A stretch of 64,000 nt of DNA. Source: Stomoxys calcitrans (lineage: Eukaryota > Arthropoda > Insecta > Diptera > Muscidae). Made by a program: the position numbers and the translations under genes. Location: the NCBI RefSeq assembly GCF_963082655.1, contig NC_081553.1, forward strand, positions 192,802,873-192,866,872, written 5' to 3'. The notes beneath the pieces were generated by a model. It made no database searches, was not told the DNA's origin, and saw only the letters and a list, made by a program, of their open reading frames with translations. This document shows, one piece after another, positions 37,001 through 46,086 of the stretch (position 1 is the first letter of the stretch; every line of letters begins with the position of its first letter).

Positions 37001-40000
37001 GTTAAAACTGGAAAAGCAACATCGAGACGAAGTTCAGGTACTCCTGACACAACTTAACAGGTTGTTGTTGTTGTTGTTGTTTCAGTGTTTTGTACACTGA
37101 GGCGGTAGCCCTTGCCGAAGAAGGACTCCATCGGGTCAATCCGGTATGTACAACCGGCTGGCATGGGAACAGGTTGTTGTAGATAAATTTTTTGTATATG
37201 ATCCTCGTTAAGCTCCACAGGCGAGCAAGCTCGTTCCGGTCCTTAGGACTGATCGTCGCGGGAACTTTATGGCCATTGGGTTTTTAAAGGTGCCAATAAC
37301 TCGCCTTGTCATATCGAGTTTCATATAGGTACTCAGCATTTAAGCCAGAGCCAGTAGCGCCCGACCTTCCCCGAGAGGGGGTTGTGGGTTGAGGTGTCCC
37401 GCCTGTATCGGAATCAGTTGTATACACGGTTGTTTCCAAATTGGTTGAGCTCACTGGGGCAGTAGATTTCTTTGAGTTCCTAGAATTTGGACGGGTGTAA
37501 CGACTTTCAGTTTCAGGTGAAATTCGCAATCCTGTTGGCCCCGAAGATTCAAAAGTCCCGATTTTGACCGCGCGGAAAATCAAGGGGCGCTTAAGGCTCT
37601 GACTTTAGGTCAACTGAGGTCGAGACTCGTAAGAAAATCCACAAAGAACCAAGGGTTAGGTATCAGACTTTACTGAGCTCTAGGCCATCAAGGGGTGGCA
37701 GGTGATGAGACGGCTAATGAGGAATGAATCGCTACAGCTGATTATGCTACTGAATCAAAGCAGTCTTCCTTCCCGGTACGGAATGGCTATGAGCACCACA
37801 CGGGTTGGAAGTCTCAGTGTGGTGTTCATCGTCATTATGAGAAGCTCAGCTATTAGCTACCAGGCGCGTCTGCATGTTGCGGATTATGAGATACAGTCGG
37901 TGACAATCAGTGGTATCGCGTGAAGTGTCTCAGTGAGAGGTCGGCGGGCACCGGCTCTTGCTTAAATACTGAGTGCCTATGATGCTCGATATGACAAGGC
38001 CAGTTATTGGCGGCTTTAGAAAACCAATGGCTATGATGTTCCCGCGGCGACCGGTGGTATAGACCGGAACGAGCTTGGTCTCCTATAAGAGCTTGACGAG
38101 GATCGCCATCTCCACATGCAAATGTGATAACAACAACAGCACTGTTCCTTGTGCAAGGTCCTTGGGGGATGGGCTGCTGATGCTGATGTTGGTTGCAGGG
38201 TGGGTAGTGGCCCTCTGGCGGAGTTTTTCACAGAATAGTATAAAAATATTATTATGGGGCTGAGAAAGTATGACCCGAAAAATGATAGGACTAGTCATCG
38301 CAATGGTGCTGATGTAGGTTGTAGGGTCGTTGATGGTTCTCTTGCGGTTGGCCCTCTGGCGGGTGGCCCTCTGGCGGGTGGCCCTCTGGCGGAGTTTTTC
38401 ACAGAATAGTACACAACTTATTCTGGGGCTGAGAAAGTATGACCCGAAAAAGTGATAGGACTAATCATTGCAATGACTAGTCAGGAATTTGATGTCGCGC
38501 TGGATACGGGGGGATGCAGCGTTTTGGAGAGTTTGTTGTTGTTGTTGTTGTAGCAGTGTGTTGTACACTGAGGCGAATCCGGTACATACAACTGGCTGCC
38601 ACCGTTGCGCAGAGCTTAGCATGTCCGCCTATGACGCTGAACGCCTGGGTTCGAATCCGGGCGAGACCATCAGAAAAAATTTTCAACGGTGGTTTTCCTC
38701 TCGTAATGCTGGCAACATTTGTAAGGTACTATGCCATGTAAAAATTCTCACCAAAGATGTGTCGCACTGCGGCACGCCGTTCGGATTCGGCTATAAAAAG
38801 GAGGCCCCTTATTATTGAGCTTAAACATGAATCGGACTGCACTCATTGATATGTGAGAAGTTTGCCCCTGTTTCTTAGTGGAATATTCATGGGCAAAAGT
38901 TTGCAGTTTTACAACTGGCTGCCATGGGATTGCAGAGTTTGTTGTCATACGCTTGAGTTGGAGATGGTTGAACAATTTTGGGTCACTGTCCGGCAATTGT
39001 GGGCAGTACCTGCTTTGCCCATCCTAATGGGCAATGCAACAACGAATCCCCTAAGGTTACTCATCTGTAAGGTTTCACTGATGTTGTTGTGGTTGTAGCC
39101 ACATTTTCATGAAGAGTTGGCGATCCTCGTCAAGCTCCTGTAAGTGAGCAAGCTCGTTCCGGTCCAAAGGACTGATCGCCGTGAGAACGGGGTGGCCATT
39201 GGTTATTTAAAGGCGCCAATAACTCGCCTTGTCATATAGAGCTTCATAGGCACTCAGTATTTGTGCAAGAGCCGATGCCGCCCGGCCTCTCACTCAGACT
39301 CTCCGCTCAATACCGCTGATTGTCCGCGACTGCCATAGCAGCTATTCCGTATGGAGCATTTCACTATCCGCAACCTGTGGACGCGCCCGGTAGCTCACAG
39401 CTAAGCTTCTCGTGACAGCAATGAATACCACACAGATTGGACCTCAATGTTCCAGCCTTTGTGGTGCACACAACTATCCCGTGCCGGGAGGTTTCACTGT
39501 TGTATTCGACCACCAGGGGTTGTGCATTAGGTTAAACATCTACCTCAACGATCTTGCCGCTGGCAGGATGTGTGTCCCGATTGTGACCTGGAATCACATG
39601 ACATGCGTCACTTGTTTAACTGCCCAGCAGTTAGGTTTACAGTAATGGACATATCTACTAATTAAGTTGCGTTACTCTATCTCGGCAGTTGTACACTGCT
39701 ACTCCCATACATTCCAAGTGATGATGCACTAAAGTCAAGCGCAGGCCTCATTGCCTGATATGCCACATGGCATAGCGTAGGACGAAAGTTAATGCCTTCA
39801 CTGAGTGATAAATGAGCAGGCTGAAGGTGGTGTCTTCGGGATAGGCGCAACGATTTCGTCGACCTTGCCCCGCAGACCATATCAATAAGTTTGCAAGATC
39901 GGCTCAACCGCTGCGTGAGGGAAGGTGTAGCGGCTCAATAGCCGCCTGAGGGAAGACGCCGATGACCATGTTGGCACATCAGCTTACAATGTAGTCCGAA

Positions 40001-41383
40001 TGGCTGTAATCCCATCTTTCGTCTGGTTATTTTTGTTGAATATCCAAATCCAAGAACTCTGCGAATAAGGTGGGGTGTATTCAGAGGGATTTGGCTCTGA
40101 ATCAAGTGGGTCTGACTGGGCAGTTTAATAGGTGTGGTGTGGTCCCATGTCAAAATCGGGACACATATTCTGGAAGCTGGCATCAATCCTTGCTCTGTAG
40201 GAGTTCAGGCGGCTGCAGCTGCCGCATCGTAATTGAGCTAGAACTACTCTGGTTTGCCGGAGCAGGTCTATTTCTTCATGTGCAATGGGTGGCCGTCGTT
40301 TTCCAAGGACAACATTCATCCGGTAGCTATTCACTGCATGTGTTACCGTGTTTGCATGAACGTTGTCCAGAACCGATTAATATGCCGCTGGATTAAGAGG
40401 TTCTCGCTCCTCTCGCTCTTGATCATGAAGATCCACCTTAAGGTGGTGGATCTTCATGATGATGATTTGGATGGTACCTGCGATAACAGCCCAGAAAGTA
40501 TTGCTTAGACAGCATGTAGTAATGTCTTCACACGGGTAGGATCATTGTCTACCGATGAAGGTGGTCCACAAGAGAACGGAGGAGAAGCACGTTGCAGTTC
40601 GAAGGACGGCATTCTGACAGAGAATATTATTTCACTGCGTGTCACAGGCGTGCGGCGATCGGTCCTTTGGACCGAAATGAGCTTGCTCACCTACAGGTAC
40701 TTGACGAGACTCGCCACCTCGCTCGCACAAGGAAATGTGGCTACAACAACAACCATATAGCGAACAAATTTTCAAAAATTTTTTTTTCTTTTTGTAAATT
40801 TTTTCAAAATATTCAATGAAAGTTTTCTATGAAAATTGCTTAACAACGGGATTTTTTAAATTTAATGTTTTTTTCTAAATCTCAGTATAATATACGAATT
40901 TTTGATGAATTTTTCCAAGAGGGCCAACTATTTGTTGTAGTTGATAGCGGGCCATATATGGCCAAGTTGTTTAAAAACAAAAGCAAACAATTTTAAGATA
41001 ATTTTTGTAAATTTTCTTTATGAACATCAAATTTCAACGAAATTTTCTATTTTTTTGAAATAATTTTTTTCGCAAAAATTTCTATGAAAATCAAAAAGTT
41101 GCTTAGAATTTTTATGAAATATTTAATTTCTAATTTCACATTTATTTTACAGTTCCCCATACCCACCACCACATGCAATACATCGACTCCTTCACAGACT
41201 TTTACAATTCTGCATCAGGGCAACAATTGGGTCATGAGTAGTGGCCCCCAGAATATGGTTACAAATTCCACGGTAGCAGCGCCCATTGCCAGTGTACCGC
41301 AGATATATCAACATCGCTCGGGAGGTGGTTCCATGGCGGCACCAAGTAGATCCTCCCCCAAGGCCTCAATTCGTTATATATGA
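17519..41383 (+). CDS. ZMYND8-type chromatin reader (PHD-bromo-PWWP, C-terminal MYND)
   Basis: Nuclear histone-reader/corepressor scaffold of the ZMYND8/ZMYND11 (PRKCBP1/BS69) family. Eight exons splice in frame: 17519-19012, 21551-21717, 21871-21952, 25081-25252, 25321-28241, 28300-28812, 28879-29157 and 41153-41383, predicting 1,952 aa. A charged disordered N-terminus (1-498) precedes a PHD finger (about 504-545), bromodomain (about 555-655) and PWWP (about 687-745, core FPYWPAK). A long Ser/Thr-rich disordered stretch follows, then a coiled coil (about 1640-1712), a MYND zinc finger (about 1714-1748) and a short tail. The MYND core [15 protein letters not shown] and the CPECYL link between bromodomain and PWWP favour ZMYND8 over ZMYND11. 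The ATG context is ACCACAATGG with an in-frame upstream stop. Introns of 3.1 and 12 kb are expanded by repeats. Confidence 0.93.
19013..19319. other. Start of ZMYND8-type intron 1, nothing assigned
   Basis: Intron sequence with a poly-A run at about 19,279-19,295. No gene or repeat identified. Confidence 0.5.
19320..19740 (+). mobile_element. LINE 3'-end fragment
   Basis: GAGCACCACACAGGCTGGGC, GTTGCGGATAGTGGAATGCTC, GAGAGTCTCAGTGAGAGGCC and CCATGATACTCGATATGAC blocks define the 3' region of the main LINE family here. In intron 1 of the ZMYND8-type gene. Confidence 0.7.
19745..19895 (+). mobile_element. tRNA-derived SINE, 3' half
   Basis: CACGCCGTTCGGACGCGGCT, CACTCATTGATCTGTGAGAA and CTGTTCCTTAATGGAATGTT in order; head missing. 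Confidence 0.75.
19896..20540 (-). mobile_element. LINE 3'-end fragment (antisense) and flanking debris
   Basis: 20,180-20,470 is the antisense LINE 3' end: GTTGTTTTTGTTGTAGCCAC, GAGCAAGCTCGTTCCGGTC, GGCGCCAATAACTCGCC. 19,900-20,170 is not assigned. Confidence 0.6.
20540..20900 (-). mobile_element. LINE reverse-transcriptase N-terminal fragment
   Basis: Minus-strand pieces read [38 protein letters not shown] and DPDVWKMG: the segment leading into RT domain motif 1 of this LINE. Frame breaks show it is inactive. Confidence 0.75.
20901..21550. other. Intron 1 of ZMYND8-type gene, no feature
   Basis: Ordinary AT-rich intron sequence ending in a pyrimidine-rich acceptor. Nothing else seen. Confidence 0.5.
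21551..21717 (+). CDS. ZMYND8-type exon 2: PHD finger
   Basis: Reads [17 protein letters not shown], then SFHGAC and WICPDC: the complete C4HC3 set of zinc ligands of a PHD finger. Acceptor GACAG, donor AAAAA|GTGAGT, ends in phase 2. Confidence 0.95.
21871..21952 (+). CDS. ZMYND8-type exon 3: first bromodomain helix
   Basis: 82 bp between GTTACAG and GG|GTAAGT. Encodes [20 protein letters not shown] and RMRHSKG, the amphipathic first helix of the bromodomain. Frame restored by two bases from exon 2. Confidence 0.9.
21953..22860. other. Intron 3 of ZMYND8-type gene, proximal part
   Basis: T-rich. 22,028-22,120 looks like a very old SINE tail (ATTGAGCTAAAAATTAAATCGG). A TATG microsatellite lies at 22,685-22,700. 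Confidence 0.4.
22870..23045. repeat. A-rich low-complexity run
   Basis: Nearly pure A with regularly spaced short T blocks (AAAAATTT / AAAAATAA pattern), about 175 bp. Confidence 0.85.
23275..24620 (-). repeat. 153-bp-type dispersed repeat, antisense, with SINE insert
   Basis: Tandem units with CCCATATAAACCGATCTCC-type, GACTTCTT(G/T)AGCCC and GTCCGATTTGGCTGAAA blocks. The left end TATATATACTTGATCGTC and the right end CTTAGCACGCTTTTACTTG are the family's typical termini. Confidence 0.85.
24190..24420 (-). mobile_element. tRNA-derived SINE, antisense, in a repeat
   Basis: Reverse complement of the SINE body and tail: GCAAATTTTGCCCATGAACA, CAATGAGTGCAGTCTGATTC, TTTTTATAGCCGAG. tRNA-like head absent. 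Confidence 0.8.
24621..25080. other. Distal part of intron 3, no feature
   Basis: AT-rich with a poly-A run at about 24,738-24,753; ends in the acceptor TTCTTTGCAG. Confidence 0.5.
25081..25252 (+). CDS. ZMYND8-type exon 4: bromodomain core
   Basis: After TTTGCAG; encodes [31 protein letters not shown] and [18 protein letters not shown], the central helices of the bromodomain. Donor CCAA|GTAAGT leaves phase 1. Confidence 0.93.
25321..28241 (+). CDS. ZMYND8-type exon 5: bromodomain end, PWWP, disordered middle
   Basis: Begins [20 protein letters not shown], then [32 protein letters not shown] and [12 protein letters not shown] (PWWP fold), then about 800 residues of Ser/Thr/Pro/Ala-rich disordered sequence. 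Donor AAG|GTAAGA in phase 0. Confidence 0.95.
28300..28812 (+). CDS. ZMYND8-type exon 6: coiled coil and MYND finger
   Basis: 171 codons: an acidic/basic heptad-like stretch with repeated EWK(Q/L)RE motifs, then [36 protein letters not shown] with all MYND zinc ligands. MYND fingers of this family bind proline-rich peptides in corepressors. Confidence 0.95.
28879..29157 (+). CDS. ZMYND8-type exon 7: Ser-rich tail
   Basis: 93 codons in phase 0, Ser/Lys/Thr-rich, ending [15 protein letters not shown] at CGG|GTAAGT. Followed by the 12-kb repeat-filled intron. Confidence 0.85.
30162..31071 (-). mobile_element. Internally deleted, broken mariner transposon
   Basis: 910 bp flanked by TA, with inverted ends TTGGTTGCCCAAAAAGTAA. 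The minus strand encodes transposase pieces: [14 protein letters not shown], then VFYLAA-like sequence, then [31 protein letters not shown]. The D(N) and SPDLAPSDY motifs are 34 residues apart, as in mariner (DD34D). The N-terminal DNA-binding part is mostly missing and the frame is interrupted, so it is inactive. Inserted into the minisatellite field. Confidence 0.92.
31840..31955 (+). repeat. Short dispersed repeat (copy B)
   Basis: GATTAATCGCTTCTTATTATC, GTTATTGC, GATATCGATAACTT and CATCTGACTTGCA, matching 7,985-8,112 in the same order. Confidence 0.55.
34387..34773 (+). CDS. Zeste-type Myb/SANT-like DNA-binding ORF nested in an intron
   Basis: An uninterrupted 128-codon frame encodes [55 protein letters not shown] and [12 protein letters not shown]. 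The order (helix, tryptophan, CGPPTR, tryptophan/basic helix) is that of the Myb/SANT-like domain of Zeste-related fly proteins. These usually consist of this domain plus a variable tail; this one stops about 45 residues after it. Same strand as, and inside the last intron of, the ZMYND8-type gene, beside repeat DNA. It could be a small gene, a retrocopy, or the DNA-binding protein of a transposon. Function beyond DNA binding is not inferable. Confidence 0.6.
   Translation: MLVEKMEMYPNIARGIRVFGESRATVDEVWKEIAEYLNSCGPPTRTPDEWQRVWIHFKAKLKKKLTQPRVNPDNTDEDGPLLEVTLSPLEKAVADLLHAHLVPVEDLKNESYIDAGQLKVDQRYQGME
34774..35270. other. Intronic AT-rich DNA
   Basis: 35,030-35,160 again shows weak TTTTCATAGAAATTTT-type similarity to the minisatellite. 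No gene. Confidence 0.5.
35271..35867. mobile_element. LINE-associated fragment and unassigned DNA
   Basis: 35,290-35,365 has GATGAAATCCTTCATCGGCG and a CTACAACAACAG tail, as in 960-1,045. 35,370-35,860 contains short frames of unknown origin. Confidence 0.4.
35868..36710 (+). repeat. 152-bp-type repeat, subfamily 2
   Basis: Starts at GTTCGGCCGGGCCGAACTTT, a palindromic end, then CCCACCACCTCGGGTATATA and units with ATCGGTCTATATGGCAGCTA, CCAAATTTC and TAAATGTGGCTTTTATGGGC. Same unit length as subfamily 1 but a different consensus. Confidence 0.85.
36711..37061. other. Unassigned, probably transposon debris
   Basis: Higher GC than surrounding intron and broken frames suggest old mobile DNA, but no diagnostic motif was found. 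Confidence 0.35.
37062..37600 (-). mobile_element. LINE 3' ends (antisense), adjoining unassigned ORF
   Basis: (GTT)n then CACTGAGGCGGTAGCC and CGGGTCAATCCGG (37,062-37,165), followed by GAGCAAGCTCGTTCCGGTCC and GCCAATAACTCGCC (37,222-37,340). The adjoining minus-strand frame (37,284-37,583) is Ser/Thr-rich and unassigned. Confidence 0.6.
37770..38140 (+). mobile_element. LINE 3'-end fragment
   Basis: GAGCACCACACGGGTTGG, GTGTCTCAGTGAGAGGTC, CTATGATGCTCGATATGAC and GACCGGAACGAGCTTGG blocks, ending near GATAACAACAACAGC. Confidence 0.7.
38205..38480 (+). repeat. Tandem duplication with GC-rich 16-bp core
   Basis: The block GGCCCTCTGGCGGAGTTTTT through AAAGTATGACCCGAAAAA, ending ATAGGACTA, occurs at about 38,209-38,293 and again at 38,382-38,463. 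Just before the second block GGTGGCCCTCTGGCGG is reiterated three times. Confidence 0.8.
38528..38600 (-). mobile_element. LINE 3' end (antisense), left of SINE insertion
   Basis: (GTT)n, AGCAGTGTGTTGTACACTG and AATCCGGTACATACAAC; continues after the SINE at 38,911-38,932 (GCTGCCATGGGAT). Confidence 0.7.
38601..38910 (+). mobile_element. tRNA-derived SINE with 13-bp target duplication, inside a LINE end
   Basis: 310 bp with A-box-like TTGCGCAGAGCTTAGC and B box GGTTCGAATCC (38,649-38,659), body CACGCCGTTCGGATTCGG and tail CCTGTTTCTTAGTGGAATAT. ACAACTGGCTGCC at 38,588-38,600 and 38,911-38,923. Confidence 0.9.
39085..39460 (-). mobile_element. LINE 3'-end fragment (antisense)
   Basis: GTTGTAGCCACATTTTCATG, GAGCAAGCTCGTTCCGGTCC, GGCGCCAATAACTCGCC, CCGCTGATTGTCCGCG and TAGCTCACAGCTAAGC in antisense order. 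Confidence 0.7.
39535..39645 (+). mobile_element. LINE C-terminal fragment
   Basis: Encodes a [20 protein letters not shown] frame; in another frame it corresponds to the CPDC-type tail at 730-800. Confidence 0.5.
40020..40420 (-). mobile_element. LINE C-terminal fragment (antisense)
   Basis: Minus strand reads [39 protein letters not shown] and [19 protein letters not shown]: the standard tail of this LINE with one lost Cys and frame breaks. Confidence 0.8.
40422..40460. repeat. Near-perfect hairpin
   Basis: ATCATGAAGATCCACC is followed after a TTAAGGT spacer by its exact reverse complement. Lies at a junction between LINE fragments of opposite orientation. Confidence 0.85.
40460..40760 (+). 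mobile_element. LINE fragments including 3' end
   Basis: 40,530-40,560 is the complement of 400-455. 40,645-40,755 carries CGATCGGTCCTTTGGACCG and ends ATGTGGCTACAACAACAACC. Confidence 0.6.
41153..41383 (+). CDS. ZMYND8-type exon 8: C-terminal end
   Basis: After TATTTTACAG; encodes [20 protein letters not shown] and a tail ending SIRYI, TGA at 41,381-41,383. Phase 0 on both sides, so it would also be skippable without frame change. Confidence 0.8.
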   Translation, partial: FPIPTTTCNTSTPSQTFTILHQGNNWVMSSGPQNMVTNSTVAAPIASVPQIYQHRSGGGSMAAPSRSSPKASIRYI

Positions 41384-42404
41384 AGGCCGCAAGGGGGAGC
41401 CGTTCACACAACTCATTACTAATGAAAATCTCATTTTCAAGAGAAAAGAGAGAGAGAGAGAGAGAGAAAAAAATTAAAAATTTAAACAAAAATATAAAAA
41501 CTGATATGTGATAAATGATTATTATATATATATATGATAGATTGCTCTATAGTTTTTATAAAGTTTCGTTTTCCCAGATAATATACATATGTATGCCCAT
41601 TGCAAACCACTTGCTGGTGGAACAAAAACCCCTTGTGAGGGTGTATGCGGGATGAAGATAAAGGAAAACACAAACAACAAGTTTGTGTACAATAATCACT
41701 TGGTTAGTGCACCATTAAGGTTTTGTAAATTTACCATATAGTCTTTAATTTTTTGCTTAAGGAAGTTTAGAATTACAAAAAAACAACAAAAAGCTCCCAA
41801 TTCATATTTGTATACATAAAGCTAAGCGCCTGTTGAAAAAAAGAGTTCTCACAAAGTATATTTTTTTTTTGTTTATTTTTCTTTCATAATGTAAATAAAA
41901 AATAATTTTCATAATTCCTTTTACAGGATAGGGTTGTCATTTCAATTATCATATATGATTTTATAGATTTTGTTCTAATATTTGCAACGAAATTTTGTTT
42001 TATAAATTTGTTCGTTTTTTTTTAATTTGGGACATACTTGAATAGGTATTCAAACATGTATGTATGTATGTAGGTATGTATGTACATTGTATGAATTTTG
42101 TAATTAATTTTAGTAATAATAATCTACATATGGTATATGTAGAAACTAATGCTATATATACGTATATAGCTATTAAGACACTGTTATGCATTAAGCTTTT
42201 ATTTAATTCTAAAAATTAAACAAAGAAAAAAACATTAAAAATACAGAATATTTTTCATATACCTTTTGTTAAAAGGTATGTTTAAGAAATATATGAAAAT
42301 GAATTATAAACACAAATTGTCAAGTGTCATTATTGTAGAAAAAAGTAAAAAAGTAAAAAAAAAGAAAAAAAAAAAAACAAAAAAAAGAATAAATAAAAAT
42401 TGTA
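41384..42404 (+). promoter_or_regulatory. Likely 3' UTR of the ZMYND8-type gene
   Basis: Single-copy-looking AT-rich DNA with (GA)n at about 41,446-41,467 and a TATG-type microsatellite near 42,056-42,085. Candidate AATAAA at 41,894-41,899. UTR extent is not known. Confidence 0.45.
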
Positions 42405-44452
42405 AAAAGGCCTTAAGTTTGGGCGAATCGAACTATGGATACCCACCACCTCGGATATATATGTAAACCACCTTTCGTCAAAATCCGGTGAAAAATGCAT
42501 ACCTTATGCCCCATAGCAGCTATATCAAAATATGTTCCGATTTGGACCAAAAAATAAGTAAGTACAAGTCATTTTTCAGTTGTGTATAACAAAATATTGA
42601 ACTTTTTAGTAGCTATATATAAAAATAAACCGATCTGAACCATATACGCCATGGATATTGAATAGCCTAACATAAGTCTCTGTGTCAAATTTTAGTGAAA
42701 TCGGACAATAAATGGGCTTTTTATGTGCCCAAAACCTTAAATCGAGAGATCGGTCTATATGGCAGCTATATCCAAATCTGAACCGATCTGGGCCAAATTG
42801 CATAAATATGTCAAGGGGTTAACTTAACTAACTGTCCCAAATTTCGGCGAAATCGGACAATAAATGCGCTTTTTATGGGCCCAAAACCTTAAATCGAGAG
42901 ATCGGTCTATATGGCAGCTATATCCAAATCTGGACCGATCTGAGCCAAATTGCAGAAAGAGGACGAGGGGTCTAACACAACTCACAGTCCCAAATTTCGG
43001 CGACATCGGACAATAAATGGGCTTTTTATGGGCCCAAAACCTTAAATCGAGAGATCGGTCTATATGAAAGCTATATTCAAATCTAGATCAATCTGAGCCA
43101 ACTTGAAAAAGAATGTCGAAGGGCCTAAAACAACTCACTGTTCCAAATTTCGGTGACATCGGACAATAAATGCGCTTTTTATGGGCCCAAAACCTTAAAT
43201 CGAGAGATCGGTCTATATGGCAGCTATATCCAAATCTTGATCGATCTAGATCAAATTGCATACAGATGTCGAAGGGCCTACAACAACTCACTGTCCCAAA
43301 TTTCAGCAAAATCGGATAATAAATGTGGCTTTTATGGACCCAAAACCTTAAATCGAGAGATCGGTCTATATGGCAGCTATATACAAATCTTGATCGATCT
43401 AGGCCAAATTACAGAAATATGTCGAGGGGCTTAACTTAACTCGCTGTCCTAAATTTAGCGACACCGGACAATAAATGCGCCTTTTATGGCCCCAAAACCT
43501 TAAAACGAGAGATCGGTCTATATGAAAGCTATATTCAAATCTAGATCGATCTGAGCCAACTTGAAAAAGAATGTCGAAGGGCCTAAAACAACTCACTGTT
43601 CCAAATTTCGGTGACATCGGACAATAAATGCGCTTTTTTTGGGCCCAAAACCTTAAATCGAGAGATCGGTCTATATGGCAGCTATATCCAAATCTGGACC
43701 GATATAAGTCAAATTGCATACAGATATCGAAGGGCCTAACACAACTCACTGTCCCAAATTTCAGCAAAATCGGATAATAAATGTGGCTTTTATGGACCCA
43801 AAACCTTAAATCGAGAGATCGGTCTATACGGCAGCTATATCTAAGTCTAGACCGAGCTGGTCCAAATTAAAAAAGTATATCGAAGGGCCTAAAACAACTC
43901 ACTGTCCCAAATTTCGGCGAAATCGGACAATAAATGCGCCTTTTATGGGCGCAAGACATTAAATCGAGAGATCGGTCTATATGGCAGTTATATCCAAATC
44001 TGGACCGATCTGGACCAAATTGAAGAAGAATCTCGAAGGGCCTAACGCAACTCACTGTCCCAAATTTCAGCAAAATCGGATAATGAATGTGGCTTTTATG
44101 GGCCTTAGACCCAAAATGGGCGTATCGGTCTATATGGCAGCTATATCCAAATCTGGACCGATCTGGGCCAAATTGAAGAAGGATTTCTAAGGGCTTAACA
44201 CAACTTACTGTTTCAAATTTCAGCAAAATCGGATAATAAATGTGACTCTTATGGGACTAAGATCCAAAATCGACAGATCGGTCTATATGGTAAATATATC
44301 CAAATCTGGACCGATCTGGGCCAAATTGAAGAAGAATGTCGATGGGCCTAACACAACTCAATGTCCCACATTTCAGCAAAATCGGATAATAAATGTGGCT
44401 TTTATTATCCGATTTTGGGGATCGGTCTATATGGGGGCTATATTTATTGAGT
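42405..44452 (+). repeat. 152-bp-type tandem repeat, subfamily 2, long copy
   Basis: Starts with CCTTAAGTTTGGGCG and CCCACCACCTCGGATATATA, then about a dozen units of about 152 bp (CGAGAGATCGG at 42,743 and 42,896, and so on) with the CTATATCCAAATCTGGACCG consensus. Follows directly after the likely 3' UTR of the ZMYND8-type gene. Confidence 0.9.
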
Positions 44453-44525
44453 TGCCCAAAAAGTAATTGCGGATTTTTCATATAGTCGGCGTTGACAAAT
44501 TTTTTCACAGCTTGTGAAATTTATA
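44453..44525. mobile_element. Solo mariner end
   Basis: TTGCCCAAAAAGTAATTGCG followed by CATATAGTCGGCGTTGAC and ACAGCTTGTGA: the right-hand end of the mariner at 30,162-31,071, in inverted orientation, truncated. Confidence 0.8.
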
Positions 44526-45125
44526 CAAAATACGTTAAGTTGAAGGGCATTATTTTATTCTACATACCAAACTTCTGTCAAACCAGCAAAAATTAAAGCT
44601 TCTAGGAACTGAACAAGGATGATCCAGAGACTGATTTACATGGGGGCTATATCAGGCTATGGACTGATTCAGACCGTATTTAGCACATTAGTTGGAAGTC
44701 ATAACAGAACACAGCACGAAAAATTTCGGACGAATCGAACAAAAATTTAGGCTTGTAAGGGTTTATATGGGAAGCTATATCAGGTTATAGACCGATTTGG
44801 ACCATACATGGCTCAGTTGTTGGAAGTCGTAACAGAACTTTGCATGCGAAATTTCATCCTAATCGAACAAAAATTGCGGCTTATAAGGGCTCAAGAAGTC
44901 AAATCGCGAGATCGGTTTATATGGGAGCTATATTTAAATCTGAACCGATATGGCACATTTGCAATCTCCAACGACCTACATAAATATTAAGCATCTGTGC
45001 AAAATTTCAAGCTGATAGCTTTACGCGTTCGATCGCTGTCGTGATTTCGACAGACGGACGGGCATGGCTGGATCGACTCAGAGCGTCGAGACGACCAAGA
45101 ATATTTATACTTAATGGGGCCTTAG
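44526..45125 (+). repeat. 153-bp-type repeat, subfamily 1
   Basis: TATCAGGTTATAGACCGATT, GCGAGATCGGTTTATATGGG and the terminal block GTGATTTCGACAGACGG, GGATCGACTCAGAGCGTCG. Confidence 0.8.
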
Positions 45126-45159
45126 ACTAATGTTTCGAAGTGTTACATCCGTCCAGAAG

Positions 45160-45915
45160 TCTATGTGACTTCATAAATCCTAGGAATTACAGAAAACCCC
45201 TGCCCCGGTGCCCCCATCCCCGGGGAGACAACCTCCATATTGCCCTCGACCAAAGATCCGCCCGGCACATAATTCGTCGCGTCGCCTGTGCCACATAGTC
45301 GTTTTAGGTCAGCTGCCTTCCGCAGAACAAAAGACGAATGCCCCAAGTCGGAAGGGCGCCATGTCCTCAACACCTTCAGTCTGAAGGCAGTGTGGAACGC
45401 CACGCAATTCACGTACAAGTGCAAAGGTCTCAATTCAAGTATCGCATTCAGTGCTGCATTCGGTGCATTTCTCCTAGTCCCCGATATCAGCACCGACGCA
45501 ATACTCTGTACCTTCTCCAACATACCGCGTGGACCCAACCTGCCAAGGGCCCAATACCCGGAACTCAGCACAATATGACATCAGCCTCCAAACGTCCGAG
45601 ACGGTCCTTGCATCTCCCGACAAGCCACGACTTCACATGATCCGCAGCCAGGTTTCAGCTCTACCTGACTGTCCACATAAATTGTGACAGTCTGATAGGG
45701 CCGCTGCTCCTGTCTCAGGATTACATCCAAGACCCTGAGGATCGCAAAAATCTCATCCTGAAAGACACCATCCAGGATTCTATGTGAATCCCTAATTCCT
45801 AGAAATACAACAAAGCCCCCATCCAATTTGGGCCTATCCGTGTAAACGGAACGTCCCCAGTACAAGCTCCCTCCCCTGGAAGACAACCTCCAGATTAGTA
45901 CACAGTAGCGCATAG
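45160..45915 (-). mobile_element. LINE fragment: post-RT region and RNase H
   Basis: 45,161-45,571 encodes GPRGMLEKVQSIASVLISG, NAALNAILELRPLHLYVNC and VPGGSLVEG. 45,581-45,913 continues with VYTDRPKLDGGF, FQDEIFAILRVLDVI and TIYVDSQVELK, an RNase H fold in which the usual TDGS motif reads TDRP. Frame break between the two. Confidence 0.85.
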
Positions 45916-46085
45916 GTTAGCATGTCCGCCTATAGAGCTGAATGTCTGGGTTCGAATCCTGGTGAGAACATAAGGAAAAATTTTCATCGCTGGTTATGCC
46001 CTCCTGTGCTGGCGACTTTTGTGAGATACTTTGCGATGAAAAAACTACTCTCCAAAGAGGTATCACACTGGGGCACGCCACCTGA
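45905..46085 (+). mobile_element. tRNA-derived SINE, 5' part
   Basis: AGTAGCGCATAGGTTAGCAT, B box GGTTCGAATCC, body to CACACTGGGGCACGCC, where a second SINE begins. Confidence 0.85.
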
Positions 46086-46086
46086 A

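Noticed and set aside
38601..38675. tRNA-like sequence with A and B boxes
   Set aside because: The same head occurs on several dispersed copies with shared bodies and target duplications, so it is a SINE head and not a tRNA gene.
36000..44450. Many 60-120-residue frames in the 152-bp repeats ([20 protein letters not shown] type)
   Set aside because: Frames repeat with the DNA unit on both strands and have no domain similarity; repeat translation only.
45161..45913. Host genes on the minus strand
   Set aside because: The sequences are LINE post-RT and RNase H domains with a frame break, so a dead retrotransposon.
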